A stretch of DNA of 64,000 bases from Liquidambar formosana (Eukaryota; Streptophyta; Magnoliopsida; Saxifragales; Altingiaceae), in NCBI GenBank assembly GCA_039720395.1, contig CM077827.1:10826099-10890098 (forward strand), in the 5' to 3' direction. Positions 1-12,309 of this stretch are shown here, piece by piece. The position numbers were made by a program, and so were the translations under genes. The notes beneath the pieces are model-generated. The model had not been told where the DNA came from. It searched no databases and saw nothing but the letters and a program-made list of their open reading frames with translations. The stretch's first letter is position 1. Every line of letters begins with the position of its first letter.

Positions 1-750
1 TTTATCTGGTGGCCTTTATACTTGCCTGCTTTTGATGGCTGCTCATCTTAAAGCTAGGAGCTAGACTTTACCCAATGGGTGCATTATTGCCTATCTTTCC
101 CTGAGTTGATGGATCATCTTTTGATCCAATGCCTTTTTGTTCATCCATTTGCTTCTATCGTCTGGTTATGGCTTGGCTGCTCCTTGTACAGTTAACAAGG
201 TTCTGCTTTCTTAGCATCAAAATCTTGGGGCAAGAGATGGATGAAGTTTTGGTTTATGACCCTAGGTTCTGTATTATGGTCTAGTTGGATAGAAAACCTT
301 GGACTCTTATAGATTCAAGAATGTGAGGAAGTTGCGGTCGCTGAAAGGGGTATATCTCTCATTGTTTCTTGGTCTTCTATGATTAAGGATTTTGCGTGTC
401 TTATATTATATTTTACCCATGATTAGACCCTAGCCCAATATATGGCTGACTCATTGTGTACATCACTACATCTTGTGCCTCGTTTGTTAACGGTAAAACT
501 ATTTTATCTGGAAATAAAGGTTCTTTCTTATGTAGCATCTTAATTTTTATTTTCCGAGACTTTTTATTGGCCCCCATCCTGACTAGCAAAGTGTTAATGG
601 GATCTTCCTGAGATCCAGCAAGGGGGAAAGCACATATTTTCTATTTCCTCCTCTTTTTGCTTCTTCATTTTCATGTCTTCAGTATTATTTTGGTCTGTAT
701 TTTTTTGAAACTAGAGATACATTTAATGAAAATGAAAATGAAAATGATTT
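1..750 (+). mobile_element. 3' part of a LINE (non-LTR retrotransposon), truncated by window edge
   Basis: Conceptual translation of the plus strand gives fragments of the zinc-binding region found at the end of plant LINE ORF2 (zf-RVT type), notably a stretch reading like MDHLLIQCLFVHPF near 110-155, followed by tryptophan-rich text. Several stop codons interrupt it, so it is a dead copy. The element seems to end at a short GAAAAT-type tail at about 726-748, which is the kind of simple-repeat tail LINEs leave. Reverse transcriptase lies outside the window if it exists. The LINE identity is an inference from these weak motifs. Confidence 0.5.
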
Positions 751-776
751 TCTTTGAATAACCGAATTGAATAGTA

Positions 777-946
777 GGCTGGTTGGTAAGGGTGTGGGTG
801 TCATACCCAGTGCCTCAGTTTGAATCTTATCCCATAGGGTTATCCAATCCTATTAAGTATTAACCTATTAAATTTAGAATGATTGTAGATTATGTTTCTT
901 ATCGGTTTCAGAAAGGAAGAAAAAAAATAAAAAGGATGAGGCATAG
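777..946 (+). mobile_element. tRNA-derived SINE (candidate)
   Basis: A box-A-like TGGTTGGTAAGG (780-790) and a box-B-like GTTTGAATC (818-826) lie about 30 bases apart, the spacing of an internal RNA polymerase III promoter. An A-rich tail follows at about 911-933. The hexamer ATAGTA occurs at 771-776 and 947-952 and may be the target duplication, although 13 bases separate the tail from the right copy. Length (~160-170 bp) fits plant SINEs. Confidence 0.55.
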
Positions 947-950
947 ATAG

Positions 951-2334
951 TAACATGCTGAGCGATACTTGCTTTGTTTCACTATAGATTTAAGTAGCAC
1001 ATTTTCTTTCTAATGGAATGCATTCATTGTAAATATTTGAATCTTAAAGGGGCTCAATTTGTCTTCAAAAACCTGTTTTTAATCCTTCAAATGTGATAAG
1101 TTCAAATCATGACCTCTTCCAAAATGCCGTCCAAACCGAATAAAAGCTTGTGAAAGCTATGTTTTGATTTAAAACTGAACAAAAGAGATTATGGCCACTA
1201 ACTAATCATCAATCAATTCCATTTTAGAACTCTATATAGCATTGCTCCCTAGAGAGTTTGCTTTTGTTGCCAAAATTCAAAAGTAGTTGTCTTTTTGCCA
1301 CTCCGATCAACGGCACATTGATTAATTAGCCTACCAACCAACCACTTGTACATGTAATTCTATGAAGATGCATGATTTGATTGATCTTCATTTTCCACAA
1401 TGGCGTTTTGTTTGTCTTAAGCCAGAAAATTTTGATGCTTTGGCAGGCAAAGGAACCATTTCCTAAAGTGAATTCACGGGTTGTCTGCCTCTTAAGCAAC
1501 CAAGCTTTTACTGGATTACAAACATTCGCCCAAGATTACCGCAATTATAAAGTGTGAAGTTCTCTGTAAAGTAATAGGGTTAAGGGTAAAAAAACATTCG
1601 ATTAGGCACCAAATCAACTGCTTTTGCTTGAGCATATAATCAACTGCTTTTGCTTGAGCATATGACAGTCGATTCTCCCAATCAATAGACCATATTCTCC
1701 TAGTAATTGACTCTATTATTCTTCTTGTTATTGAGGTTTACACAATATTTCATTCACATCTTTTGATTTTTGAGACAGTTATTGGTGGTATGCCCTTAAA
1801 ACTTCTTGATGTGGAAACCACTTATATGTGTGCAGCTCCCAACCTTACATGACTCCCCTTTTTTATATCGGCGTCAAGTTTTGAACTCCTACACTAGGCT
1901 ACAAGACCCATGACCATTTGCCAACGTTTGATAACCATAGATAATAGATTTTATCTCTACATTCTATGTTTTTTATCAACAAGGTCATAGTTGATCGCAT
2001 GTCCTTGTATTACCAATAATAGTGTAAGCAAAAGGAAAATGACAAAGAAAAATATTTAATAATATTCAACAAATTAGTGGTCTTAAATTGCAATTACTCT
2101 AAAATCTATAAGGTTTTTTTTTAAAAAATTTTTAAATTTTTTATATTAATTTGTGAATCAAATTAGGGAGACTTATTTCTACACTTTTTTTTTTTTTTTT
2201 CTAATCCACACATTTTCATGGGTTTTTCCTATTCCACACTCCTCTATGGGTAAAACTTAAATATGGGCAATTGATTTCAGAGGCCAGGTGTGGATTAGGT
2301 AAAATTTAAATATCATGCATCTTGCATCATTGAC
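951..2334. other. AT-rich spacer, no gene seen
   Basis: No coding exon, RNA gene or element end could be supported here. It contains a 27-base direct tandem duplication (about 1613-1664, unit containing AACTGCTTTTGCTTGAGC) and a poly-T run at about 2187-2201. Confidence 0.6.
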
Positions 2335-2544
2335 CAACCATGAACCATCATAGTGCATGAGACTTTTTGGGGGAGTGTGAATAGCACTATATATATCTAT
2401 CTATATATATATATGATCAAATTCCTTGTGTGATGCATGCAACCATGAACCATCATAGTGCATGAGACTTTTTGGGGGAGTGTGAATAGCACTATATATA
2501 TATATCTATATATATATATAAATATATGCCTTCCCTCTAAATCC
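2335..2544. repeat. 105-bp tandem duplication
   Basis: A unit starting CAACCATGAACCATCATAG at 2335 is repeated starting at 2440, an offset of exactly 105 bases, with near identity through GGGGGAGTGTGAATAGCAC and a (TA)n/(CTATA)n tract. The second copy loses similarity in its TA tract, where the small Helitron begins. Confidence 0.8.
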
Positions 2545-3001
2545 CTCTCCTCTCCTTAACTATGGGCCCACCAACGTCTATGACCCTCCTTTTTAGCTGA
2601 TGTCTTTCATATTAAAATTTAAAAAACCACCTTTACCTAATTTGAAATCAAAAAAATAAAACTAAAAAAATAGGAGAATAGACCATTGATTGATTGATTG
2701 AAGAGGTGGAGATGAAAAGAGGAATAGGACGGGGATGGGGATGGGGATGGGAGTATCAGATTTCAAACCTCCCTCTTCCCTTTTCTCTCCCACATTTCAT
2801 TCTCCTCTCACCTTCAAAATTTTTTTTCCCTCTTCCGTTTTTGATTTCGTTTAGCAAGTTCTTATTCGGTGTTTAATTTTAGCCAATTTCTTTAATTATT
2901 TTAGTTTACTTATTTTCACTCTCTTTTGTATAACAAGGTTTTCCTATTTTCAGCCCCTTCGAGTTGTTGTGTTGTAGAGCTTTCTGATATATTAATTTGG
3001 A

Positions 3002-3036
<35 letters not shown>

Positions 3037-3317
3037 TTATTATGTTGGGTAGCTTGATTTGTTGCAAATGCTACGAAACATGGTGTAGGTTGAAGTGGGT
3101 ATATATATATGTTTCCTATTTTTTTTTTAGGTGCTATCAAGAAGTTGGGTATAGGTAATAACCCTTAATTATCTAAGGCAAGCAATAAGAAGATGGACAC
3201 AGACTATTTTATAAGAAGGGATGCAGAGAGTTGAACTATACATAAAGACACGTTATCCTAAATTCTAAATCACTAAACTAGTATATATATAATATGCATC
3301 GCGCGGGTTTCTACTAG
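2505..3317 (+). mobile_element. Small non-autonomous Helitron
   Basis: The proposed 5' end is TCTATATATATATATAAATA preceded by A. The 3' end is CTAG at 3314-3317 followed by T, preceded by GCATCGCGCGGGTTTCTA, the GC-rich motif common just before plant Helitron 3' ends. Insertion between A and T is the Helitron rule. The left arm of the expected hairpin is poorly preserved. The interior has no supported gene; it contains (GGGGAT)n at ~2730-2750 and a (TTA)n run at ~3003-3042. The 3' end is firm; the 5' end lies in a TA tract and could shift by several bases. Confidence 0.65.
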
Positions 3318-3709
3318 TATATATATATAAATAAGAAGAAAACAGTTTATGTGAAAATTTAGTTCGCTGTGAAGTTTTGAGAGTAAAATCTTACTTAATC
3401 TCTTCTCGTTTCAATTTCAAAGATGTTATATTCAATCAAAAGATATCAAACCATTAAATAATAATAATATTTATGAATCATAAAATTATTGAGTACCCTG
3501 ATTTTAAACAAGACAATTTAGAAGTTATCACCCAAAAACGTAACACAAAATTAATATGCATTTATATTTAATAGATTCAAAAAATAAAAACCTATGCACA
3601 ACTGGTATTCTATAATTAGTTCCAACACACTGTCTTAATGAAATAGTGTATTCAACAAATCACTATAAGAACAATACCCTGATTTTATGCTGTTGTGTTC
3701 AATGTTAGG
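3318..3709. other. AT-rich stretch upstream of the CACTA transposase
   Basis: No subterminal repeats like those at the CACTA 3' end are visible. The only terminus-like string is CACTATAAGAACAA at 3661, which shares the CACTA core with the 3' TIR but only about 11 of 16 positions, and it lies just 49 bases before the start codon. A small inverted repeat (ACACTG..TAGTGT) lies at about 3626-3652. Confidence 0.5.
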
Positions 3710-6700
3710 ATGCCGATAGATAAGAGTTGGATGTCCATTGCGGACAGGGGTAAACCAGAATGGCAACATGGGATGAAAGCATTTCTCGATATGGCGTTTG
3801 CAAATGTGGCATCGAGGAGCAATACGATTCGGTGTCCGTGTCGTCGGTGTGTTAATGTGATTCATAAGACACATGATCAAGTAAAAATGGATCTATTCAG
3901 GCATGGATTCGATCCGAATTACAAGATATGGACTTTTCATGGGGAGGATAGGGTCACTGAGTCATCTAATGATAATGTTGAGGGCGTAGACAATGAAACA
4001 AACGAAGAAAGATGTGATGATGCTCGTGCATATGAGATGATAAATAACATGATTAGAGGAGAGAACTTGGGTAGTACCACGATTGATGGAGATGACGATT
4101 TACATAGGATTGACCGAGAGGAACCAAATGAGAATGCTAGCAAATTTTTTCGATTGTTACGAGATGCTGAACAAAAGTTGTATCCTGGTTGTAAGAAGTT
4201 AACTAAGTTGTCATTTGTTGTTAGGTTGTTTCAACTTAAATGTTTATATGGGTGGAGTAACAAATCAGTTGATGGATTGCTTGAATTTTTTAGATTAGCA
4301 CTTCCTGATGATCATGTGGTCCCTATTTCATTGTATGAGGCCAAAAAAATGATACGGGATTTAGGACTTGATTATGAAAAGATTGATGCATGTGTTAATG
4401 ATTGCGTGTTGTATCGAAATGAGCATGCCACTTTGGAAAAATGTCCAATATGTAAGGAGCCTAGATGGATGACAAGTCATGAAAATGCAGATAATGAGAG
4501 TGATGAAACTACTATTGGGAAAAAGAAGAAGAAAAAAATTTCTAGGAAGATCCTACGTTATTTTCCATTGGCGCCTCGACTACAAAGGTTGTACATGACA
4601 AAAAATATAGCTTCTGACATGAGATGGCATAAGGAGGGCCGTGTAAATGATGGGGTGATGAGGCATCCAGCTGATTCTCCAGCATGGAAACGATTAGATG
4701 AGGTCCACTCTTGGTTTGCATTAGATTCTCGTAATGTTAGACTTGGCCTTGCAACTGATGGGTTCAATCCATTTGGGCTTATGAGTGTTTCATACAGTAC
4801 ATGGCCTGTTATATTAATTCCATATAACTTACCGCCTTGGCTGTGTTTGAAACAGCCTTTTTGGATAATGTCCATGATTATACCTGGTCCTAAGTCCCCT
4901 GGAAATGACATTGACGTGTATCTACAGCCATTGATAGAAGAATTGAAACAGTTATGGGAACATGGCGTTGAGACATATGATGCCTCATTGGAACAAAATT
5001 TTCGTTTGCATGATGCAATTTTATGGACAATTAATGATTTCCCAGCATATGCAGTATTATCTGGATGGAGCACAAAAGGAAAACTCGCATGTCTAAGTTA
5101 CCATAAGGATACGTCGTCTTATAGACTCAAGTATGGACAAAAGGAGTGTTATTTGTGTCATCGTCGATTTTTAAAATCGGATCATAAATGGCGGAAGAAT
5201 AAAAGTTCATTTGATAATACTGTGGAAACAAGAAAGGCACCGAAACCATTATCAGGAGATGAGGTGATCGAGCAATATGAAACTTTTGAGCAAGTGACCC
5301 TTGGTAAAATAACAAGGAAGAGAAAACGTGATAATGAGCTTAAATGGCATAATTGGCGAAAGAAGAGTATTTTTTTCGAATTACCATATTGGAGGACATT
5401 GTTAATTCGACATAATTTGGATGTGATGCACATAGTTAAAAATATTTGTGATAGTGTATTGGGAACAATTCTTGCTATAGAAGGGAAGACAAAAGATGGC
5501 TTAAAATCTCGTCTTGATCTCCAAGCAATGGGGATAAGAAAAGATTTACATCCAATTCATAGGGGTAGCAAGTACACTATACCTCCTGTTTGTTATACAT
5601 TAAACAGTGATGAAAAGCAGAACTTGTGCCAGTTTTTAAAAGATGTGAAGATGCCTGATGCTTATGCATCAAATATAGGGCGATGTGTGCAGGTGAAGGA
5701 GTGCAAGTTGATTGGGTTGAAATCTCATGATTGTCATGTAATATTTCTACGTTTACTTCCACTTGTGATACGTGGATTGTTACCAAAGAATGTTTGTGAA
5801 CCACTAATTGCTTTCAGCGGATTTTTTGCGGAGTTGTGTTCAAAGGAATTGCAGGTTGAAGAATTGGAAAGATTAGATCAGCAAATTCCAGAAATCCTCT
5901 GTAAATTGGAACAATTATTTCCACCTTCATTCTTTGATGTTATGATGCACTTACCGATTCACCTCGCAGATGAAGCTAAGGTGGCTGGTCCAGTGAACTA
6001 TAGGTGGATGTATCCAGTTGAGAGATCTTTGCGCACGTATAAGGGGTATGTGCGTAACAAAGCTCGTCCGGAAGGGTCAATTGCTGAAGCATATATTTCA
6101 GAAGAATGCATGACATTTTGCTCTTGGTACTTAGATGACATGGAAACAAAATTGAATCGAGCAGAAAGGAATGTTGATTCTTCTCGAAATGAAATGTTAC
6201 CTGGTTTGAGCGTATTTGCACCGGTTAACCGTACCAAGCGCAACTATACTTTTCAAAGTCTCAATAAGTCAGAGCTCCATATGGCACATCATTACATTCT
6301 AACCAACTATGAGGAAGTCACTCCATGGGTTGAGTAAGTCTATGCATTTATTTATTACATATTAGAATTTGATTATTTGTATGTTATTGTTACATCCTTG
6401 CAACCAATTTTAATGTAATTTTGTATATAGCGAACATATTAAAGAGCTTACAGAAACAAACCCTCGAAATGTAGAGCAAAGACACAAGCAAAAATTTTCG
6501 GAATGGTTTAAGTCTCGAGTAAGTAAGTCCATACAGTAAAAGTGTTTCTTGTTGTGTTTCGTTTGAATGCCAAACTAATTGAATGTTTCATATTTTGACT
6601 TATCAATTGTAATGTAGGTCACACTTCTTTACAATAGTGGAGATGAACGGGTAAATGATCAGATATTGGGGTTAGCTCGAGGGCCAGATGCTCGTGCACG

Positions 6701-7430
6701 AGTTTACACCCGTTACATCATCAATGGTTTCTTGTTTCGAACAGAAGAAGGAGAGCAGAGAAGGAAAACCCAAAATAGTGGCGTGGTTGTGAAGGGTGAT
6801 GAACATACAGGCTATATAGATTGGTTTGGCATCATCAAGAGCATTATTGCTTTAGATTATTTGGGAAGTAATGAAGTTGTTCTGTTTAAATGTGATTGGT
6901 TTGAGGTGCCACCACTAGGTAGGAACCAAAGTAGAGGGTATAAAAAAGATGAATATGGGTTTATCAATGTTGATATGACACGCCTTCACTACAAGGATGA
7001 CCCTTTCATTTTAGGGATTCAAGCCGAACAAGTTTATTATGCAAAGGATGTGAAAAAGCCAAATTGGGCAACTGTGATAAGGGTGAAGCCTAGAAACCTC
7101 TTTTCTATGCCAAATATTGAGGAAGAGGTAGAAGATGAGACCAATCTTTTCGCTGATGAGCCTTACCAATTGAATGAGATTCCAATCATCCAATATGATA
7201 TGGGTGGTACCGAGGAAGGTTCCGAAGACCTGGTTGGATGGTGTAGAGGTGACATTGAGGGATTGAGTATTGATGCACATGATGTTGAGGCTATTGAGTT
7301 AGATGAAGACCACATTTCTGAAGATAGTGATACTGATCTTGAAGAGGATGATGATACATATGTTAATGATGGGTCAATGGAGCATTGTCTTGATGAAGAT
7401 AGTGATGGCGACGAACAACCTATGCTATAA
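3710..7430 (+). CDS. CACTA transposase, TNP2-like (3 exons)
   Basis: Transposase that cuts and pastes the element by acting on its ends. Exons as read: 3710-6333, 6431-6518 and 6618-7430, all GT-AG (donors GTAAGT and GTAAGT; acceptors TATATAG and ATGTAG). The joined frame has no internal stop and gives about 1174 residues, usual for the family. Domain order: N-terminal Transpos_assoc-like region (begins MPIDKSWM, with CPCRRC); Transposase_21 core around residues 290-490 (MRWHKEGR, LATDGFNPFG, PGPKSPGND); a DUF4218-like region (HLPIHLADEAKVAGPV, then RWMYPVERSL); and in exon 3 a DUF4216-like region (VVLFKCDWFEV, YGFINV) plus an acidic tail. The ATG at 3710 was chosen because MPIDKSWM matches the usual family start; an upstream in-frame GTG is not needed. 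Confidence 0.9.
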
Positions 7431-7696
7431 TAACTTCTTTTTTCTAATTATTATATTTTTGGAATTTGAATGTGATGTAATGGCTTTATGCAATTAAATT
7501 TTTCAGGGGTTTCTTGTTTAGTTATAGTATATGTTCCATTTTCAGAATTGTAATGTTTAGCATGAGGTATTTTGAGATTATTTGGAAGTAATGTAATATA
7601 ATGCCTTTAATTGTGAAAATATTTTCTTGTTTGGGTAGTTGTTTTCATTCTCATTAATATACTATAAACTTTTAAGTTTAGGTATCAACGTTCTAG
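7431..7696. other. Spacer between the two CACTA genes
   Basis: 266 bases, AT-rich, between the transposase stop and the next ATG. It presumably holds the transposase 3' UTR and the promoter or leader of the next gene. No clear TATA box or polyadenylation signal stands out. Confidence 0.5.
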
Positions 7697-10081
7697 ATGG
7701 CTTATCCATCATCTCAGCGCCGTCGTACACCGAGGTTTTCTTCTCAGCCTTCTTCCATACCATCTCAGCAACAAGAAGAACCATTTTCCTCACATCGGCA
7801 AGCTTCTCCTTCTATTGAGACATCACTGCCACTGCCTATTGTAGTTCCATCTTTGTCACAATCGCAGCCACCATCACCATCAGCTCAGCCATCATCACAG
7901 TTAGCTCAGCCATCATCATCATCACCATCAGCTCAGCAATCATCACCATTATCCCAGCCATCTGGAAATTCATCCATTGAACAACCTGTTTGCCAATTTC
8001 CATCTCATGCTCGTCGTCCACGTTCCGATCAATCAGGTTTAATCATTATTTATAGTATATTATTACTCTTAACATTTTTATTAACATCATATCTGCTGTA
8101 GCATTTTATTTCCCGCCATTATAGTCATTATGAGCATCCTTTATTTAAATTAAATTTTCCCAATAGTGTATTAATTTTTTAATTTGTTATTGGATAATGT
8201 TTAGATCCTTCAAATAACCCTAAAAAGGGTAGAGGCGCTGCAAAAGGATTGAAGGTTGCTAAGAGAGCTAAGGAGAGTAGTGATGGCAAATTGCCCATTG
8301 AGTTTTCAACACGGTTAGGTGGGCCAATCGGTATACATTACCGGGAATTTGTTGATGAAGTGGTAGTTCAAATGAGACGTCATGTGCCTCTTATTGGAGT
8401 GAATAAGTGGTCGGAAGTGTCACTTGATATAAGAAATACTATTAAGGATAAAGTTTTGGTATGTAAGTCCATACAATTGAATTTTTCCATCATCTTTTTA
8501 AAGTTCTAGATAACTTGAACTCATGCATGTTTGAATTCTATTGATCACCTAGCTGCTTCTGACATGGATGGTTTTGTGTCTTATGTAGTTTTGTAGTAAC
8601 TTTCTTTATCTTTAATGCATAATTCTCACTTGAGAGAGATGCTGATCAGAGTGCTTAGACACCTCGTTTAAAGAACTTGTTTTAGGTGCCATGTGTCCAA
8701 TGTAATTGGCACGTTGGTTAGAACATGATCTTTGTTGATTTTATGAATTAGTGAATTTTGGAACATGAAACTAGTGTTAAAGATACTTGTTTTTTTTAAC
8801 TTTATAAACCACATACCTCTAAATTGTTCAAAGGATTTGTTATGTGCAGGAGAGGTGGAGACTAGCAGATGACGACTTTGCTAGATCTAAGATTTTCAAA
8901 ATCGCTCAGGAGAGGTATAGGGGTTGGAGGTCAACATTTTCAGCTACCTATAGAGCATATAAAGATAATAGAGAGACTCTCCTTCAAAATATCCCTGAAG
9001 AGCTTGACCTAGAAGAATGGGAGGAATTGATATCATATTTTGAAGGTCATGATTTTCAGGTAAAAGATCAACAAGGTTGTCTGAGTACAATATGGGTTTG
9101 TTTTTGTGAGGACCGGATTCATTTGCATATCAGTTTTTAAGTACTATTTTATTGCAAGATTAGTCTATGTTTGTTTCTATTATTACATATAAGTTTTGAA
9201 ATTGTTTGTGAGAATTTTATTTGTATTTGATATTATATATTGAATCATTTTTATGAAAGAGCCACTAAGGTGTGTGCCATGAAACATATCTTGTAGAGAA
9301 TTAGTTCAAGAAATGCTGCTAATCGGAAAAAACAAGGGAGCAAGCACCATACGGGAAGCAAATCATTCTCCCAAGTTAGCTTCGAAAATGTAAGATTATC
9401 AATTTTCTATATATGTTATGCCAATACTTGTATTATAGTTATAACTAACAATATATAATCCATTGTGGTTGTGTTTTGTTTTATATCATAGCGAGACAAA
9501 GATACACAGGAGGAGCCCGATGATTGCACATTGTGGGAGTTGGCCCATTGTGTAGCTGGCAAATGGAGCGAGCACACATCACAGTGTATCTATGTAAGTA
9601 TCACGTTTATTTATTATTTGTTTCTTCCTTATGTGAATTTAGAAGCTTCTTTGTTGTCTTTTTTAAAGATAGGTGGTCATATTTTTTCATATAGGACGAA
9701 GCTAAACAAAAGATTGCAGAGAAGGAAGCCGAAGAAGGTCGATCTTTGTCTAGTGATGAACGTAACAAGATATTCCAATCTGTTGTGGGTAAAAAATCAG
9801 GTTATGTTCGTGGACGGGGATACATGGCAAAGGCTCCTACTTCTGTAGAACGTGTACGTGATGAGTTTAATGGTAAGCTTCAGCATTTAGAGAAACAATT
9901 GGAGGTAGAGCGTGCTGAGAGGGATAAAGAACAGGCTGAGAGGGATAAAGAACGAGCTGAGAAGGAGGCAGAACTTGTGAAAGCACTTGAAGAAGAAAGT
10001 GCTAAGCGGGCTGTAGAAATAGAGCTTCTACGACAGACTATGAGACAGGAGTTCATGCAAATGCTAGCCAATCAGAACTAG
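7697..10081 (+). CDS. CACTA accessory protein, TNPA/Transposase_24-like (6 exons)
   Basis: Second gene of the element, a DNA-binding helper thought from the En/Spm model to bind subterminal repeats. Exons as read: 7697-8036, 8205-8458, 8850-9059, 9297-9389, 9492-9593 and 9695-10081, all GT-AG and frame-consistent, giving about 461 residues with no internal stop. Order of regions: a low-complexity Ser/Pro/Gln N terminus (residues 1-110); a basic linker (KKGRGAAKGLKVAKRAK); the plant-transposase core with HYREFVDEVVVQMRRHVP, then RYRGWRSTFSATYRAYKD; the HHTGSKSF motif in exon 4, typical of this family; CTLWELAHC in exon 5; and a charged coiled-coil C terminus (ERAERDKEQAERDKERAEKE). The exon joins are inferred from frame and motif continuity. 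Confidence 0.85.
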
Positions 10082-10565
10082 GTATACCAAAATTTAATTT
10101 AATTTACTTTTGTTTCTTGATACTCTTTATAAATATGATAACTTTGATGGCTATAGAATGCATAGCCAATAGGATGAATATGATATATGGGGGTACAAAA
10201 TCGTTGATTTGATTTATATCTATCCTCTTTGAAACCTCTCTAATTACCAATCCGACCATGACACATCCTAGTGCTTTGAAATTTACCATTATTCTGCTCG
10301 AAATGATGAGAAGAATCGATTTTATGTACAATCTGGCCTGTATTCTATGAACAATGGGATAGAGTGTTGCGATTGGTAGTTGGAGGAACTATAAATAACC
10401 TGACCTTAAGGAATGTGTCAAGTAAGTTTGTGATTGGTTTCCAATATTTGTTTTCATAATTTTTTTTTTGGAAACTTTCTGCTAGCTATGTTGTTGGACA
10501 GTACCCAAGATTTCTAAGAGTCCATTGGAAGTTCTTGAAACTATTGTGAATAAGTCATTTCTAGA

Positions 10566-10815
10566 GCAGTATGGATCGATCCACATATGTCATGGATCGA
10601 TCCACCTAGGCAGAAGCAAAATTTGCATTTCTATAGCAGTATGGATCGATCCACATATGTCATGGATCGATCCATCTAGGCAGAAGCAAAATTTGCATTT
10701 TTAAAATACCATGGATCGATCCCCAGAGGCTACGGATCCATCCACAGAGGCAGAAGTAAAATTGCTATTCTAAAATACCACGGATCGATCCTCCGACTCC
10801 ACGGATCAATCCTCT
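10566..10815. repeat. Minisatellite built on the GGATCGATCC palindrome
   Basis: About four units of 60-70 bases, each containing two ATGGATCGATCCAC-like palindromes and the text GGCAGAAGCAAAATTTGCATT. The first two units are nearly identical and later ones are diverged. It lies in the CACTA element downstream of its second gene. Confidence 0.8.
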
Positions 10816-12309
10816 ATAATTTGACTATGGTTATACTGGTTTTTCTTGCTTTAAATATGCTTGCATCAACTGTTTCTGTGGATGGTTCTATATTTTGTCT
10901 TTCGTTTTCTTATATTTGGTAGATTGGTACATTAAAAAATGATATAGTGAAGCTTTTTGATAGTATTGAAAAATATGGTATGTCTTCTTTCTTTTTTTGG
11001 GAAAAGACATTCTATGTATTTTGATATTCTTCTTTTATTCTATAACTTGTGGGTTTTTGTGCTCTTTTCTTTGTTATTATAATTTACCTCTTGAGCTACT
11101 ACTTGAATTTTTTAAGTCACTGAATTAGTTTTTTTTTTTTTTCCTACTTGCATATGTATTTTAGAATTGCCATGCATTTAATAGATCATGAAGACATGAA
11201 TGAGGCCCACTTTTGATAACTATGCCTAGCTAAGACCTTGTAATATATTAATTGATCGTTTCCTTTTTACATAGGCTTGGAAAGTTATGATCATATTTCT
11301 AGTACCCTGAACCACATTATTGATAGTAGTAGAAGCTTCTTTCATTGTAGAAGGGATGATGATCATTCAAGATGCTTTCTAGTTCCTAGTCTTATCACTT
11401 AAATGCTTTCCATGAACTTCTAACAGTTTTTCTTTGGTTCTTCTTAAATACTAGTACACTTCTAAATCTTGTAAAACCTAACTTATTCACAAAGGAAGAA
11501 TTTATCCAGCTTATGGGTTTCGAATAGGTTGATTCATTGACCTAACTAGACAATCCGTATGATGTATGATTGGTGAAATATAAAAAATAAAATAAAATAA
11601 AATTGGAGATATTGTCATTTTCCCAAATCCAATATAAAATGGGTCTGGATCTGAATCTTAAATTGATAGCAGTTGCCATATGCAATTCATTGAGGAAATA
11701 TCATTGTTTGAATATTTGATTCTCTTTTAGTTAGTCTCTCTCTCTCACTTTCTAATTTTCTTTGTTTCTTTGCAATGTTTTACAGGAGTAGATTGTTGTT
11801 AATCAGCTGGAATTTCCTTCATTTTGGATGCTTAGTATCTTTGGAGTAAATGGTTGCTAATTAGCTGGAATTTTTGCATTTTGGATGCTTTTAGTATCTT
11901 TGTTGATTTACTTCAAAATTTGTAATGACATTTTAGAAGGTTGAAGGTTGAAGCTTGAAGCTTGAAGCTTTAATTTGTAATGACATTTTGGAAAAGGTTA
12001 AAGCTTAAAGCTTGAAGCTTTAATTTGTAATGACATTTTGGAAAAGGTTAAAGCTTGAAGCTTTTAATATAGTGATATGGATACTTTAATATCTTTGTTG
12101 ATTTATTTTCAATTTGTAATGACATTTTGGATGGCTTCATTAGTTAAATGAATGTTTAAAGTTTGGGTTTGAATCAATTTGGATAAGTTTGGGATTGAGA
12201 TATCATATTTTGGATGGTTTCATTACCTTTAATAGGGTATAAGTCACCATGAAATGGCATATTTCTATTTTACAAAAAATATATATATATATTTTTTTAA
12301 AAAAATATA
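10816..12309. other. CACTA 3' non-coding region with short tandem repeats
   Basis: No gene supported. 11796-11905 holds a diverged ~57-base duplication (AGCTGGAATTT..CATTTTGGATGCTT). 11917-12070 holds about three ~53-base units with TTTGTAATGACATTTTGGA followed by AAGCTTGAAGCTT. These are probably untranslated or spacer DNA of the element. Confidence 0.6.

Noticed and set aside
4558..5073. 171-codon minus-strand ORF
   Set aside because: Shadow of the CACTA transposase exon on the other strand; the sense strand has clear transposase domains.
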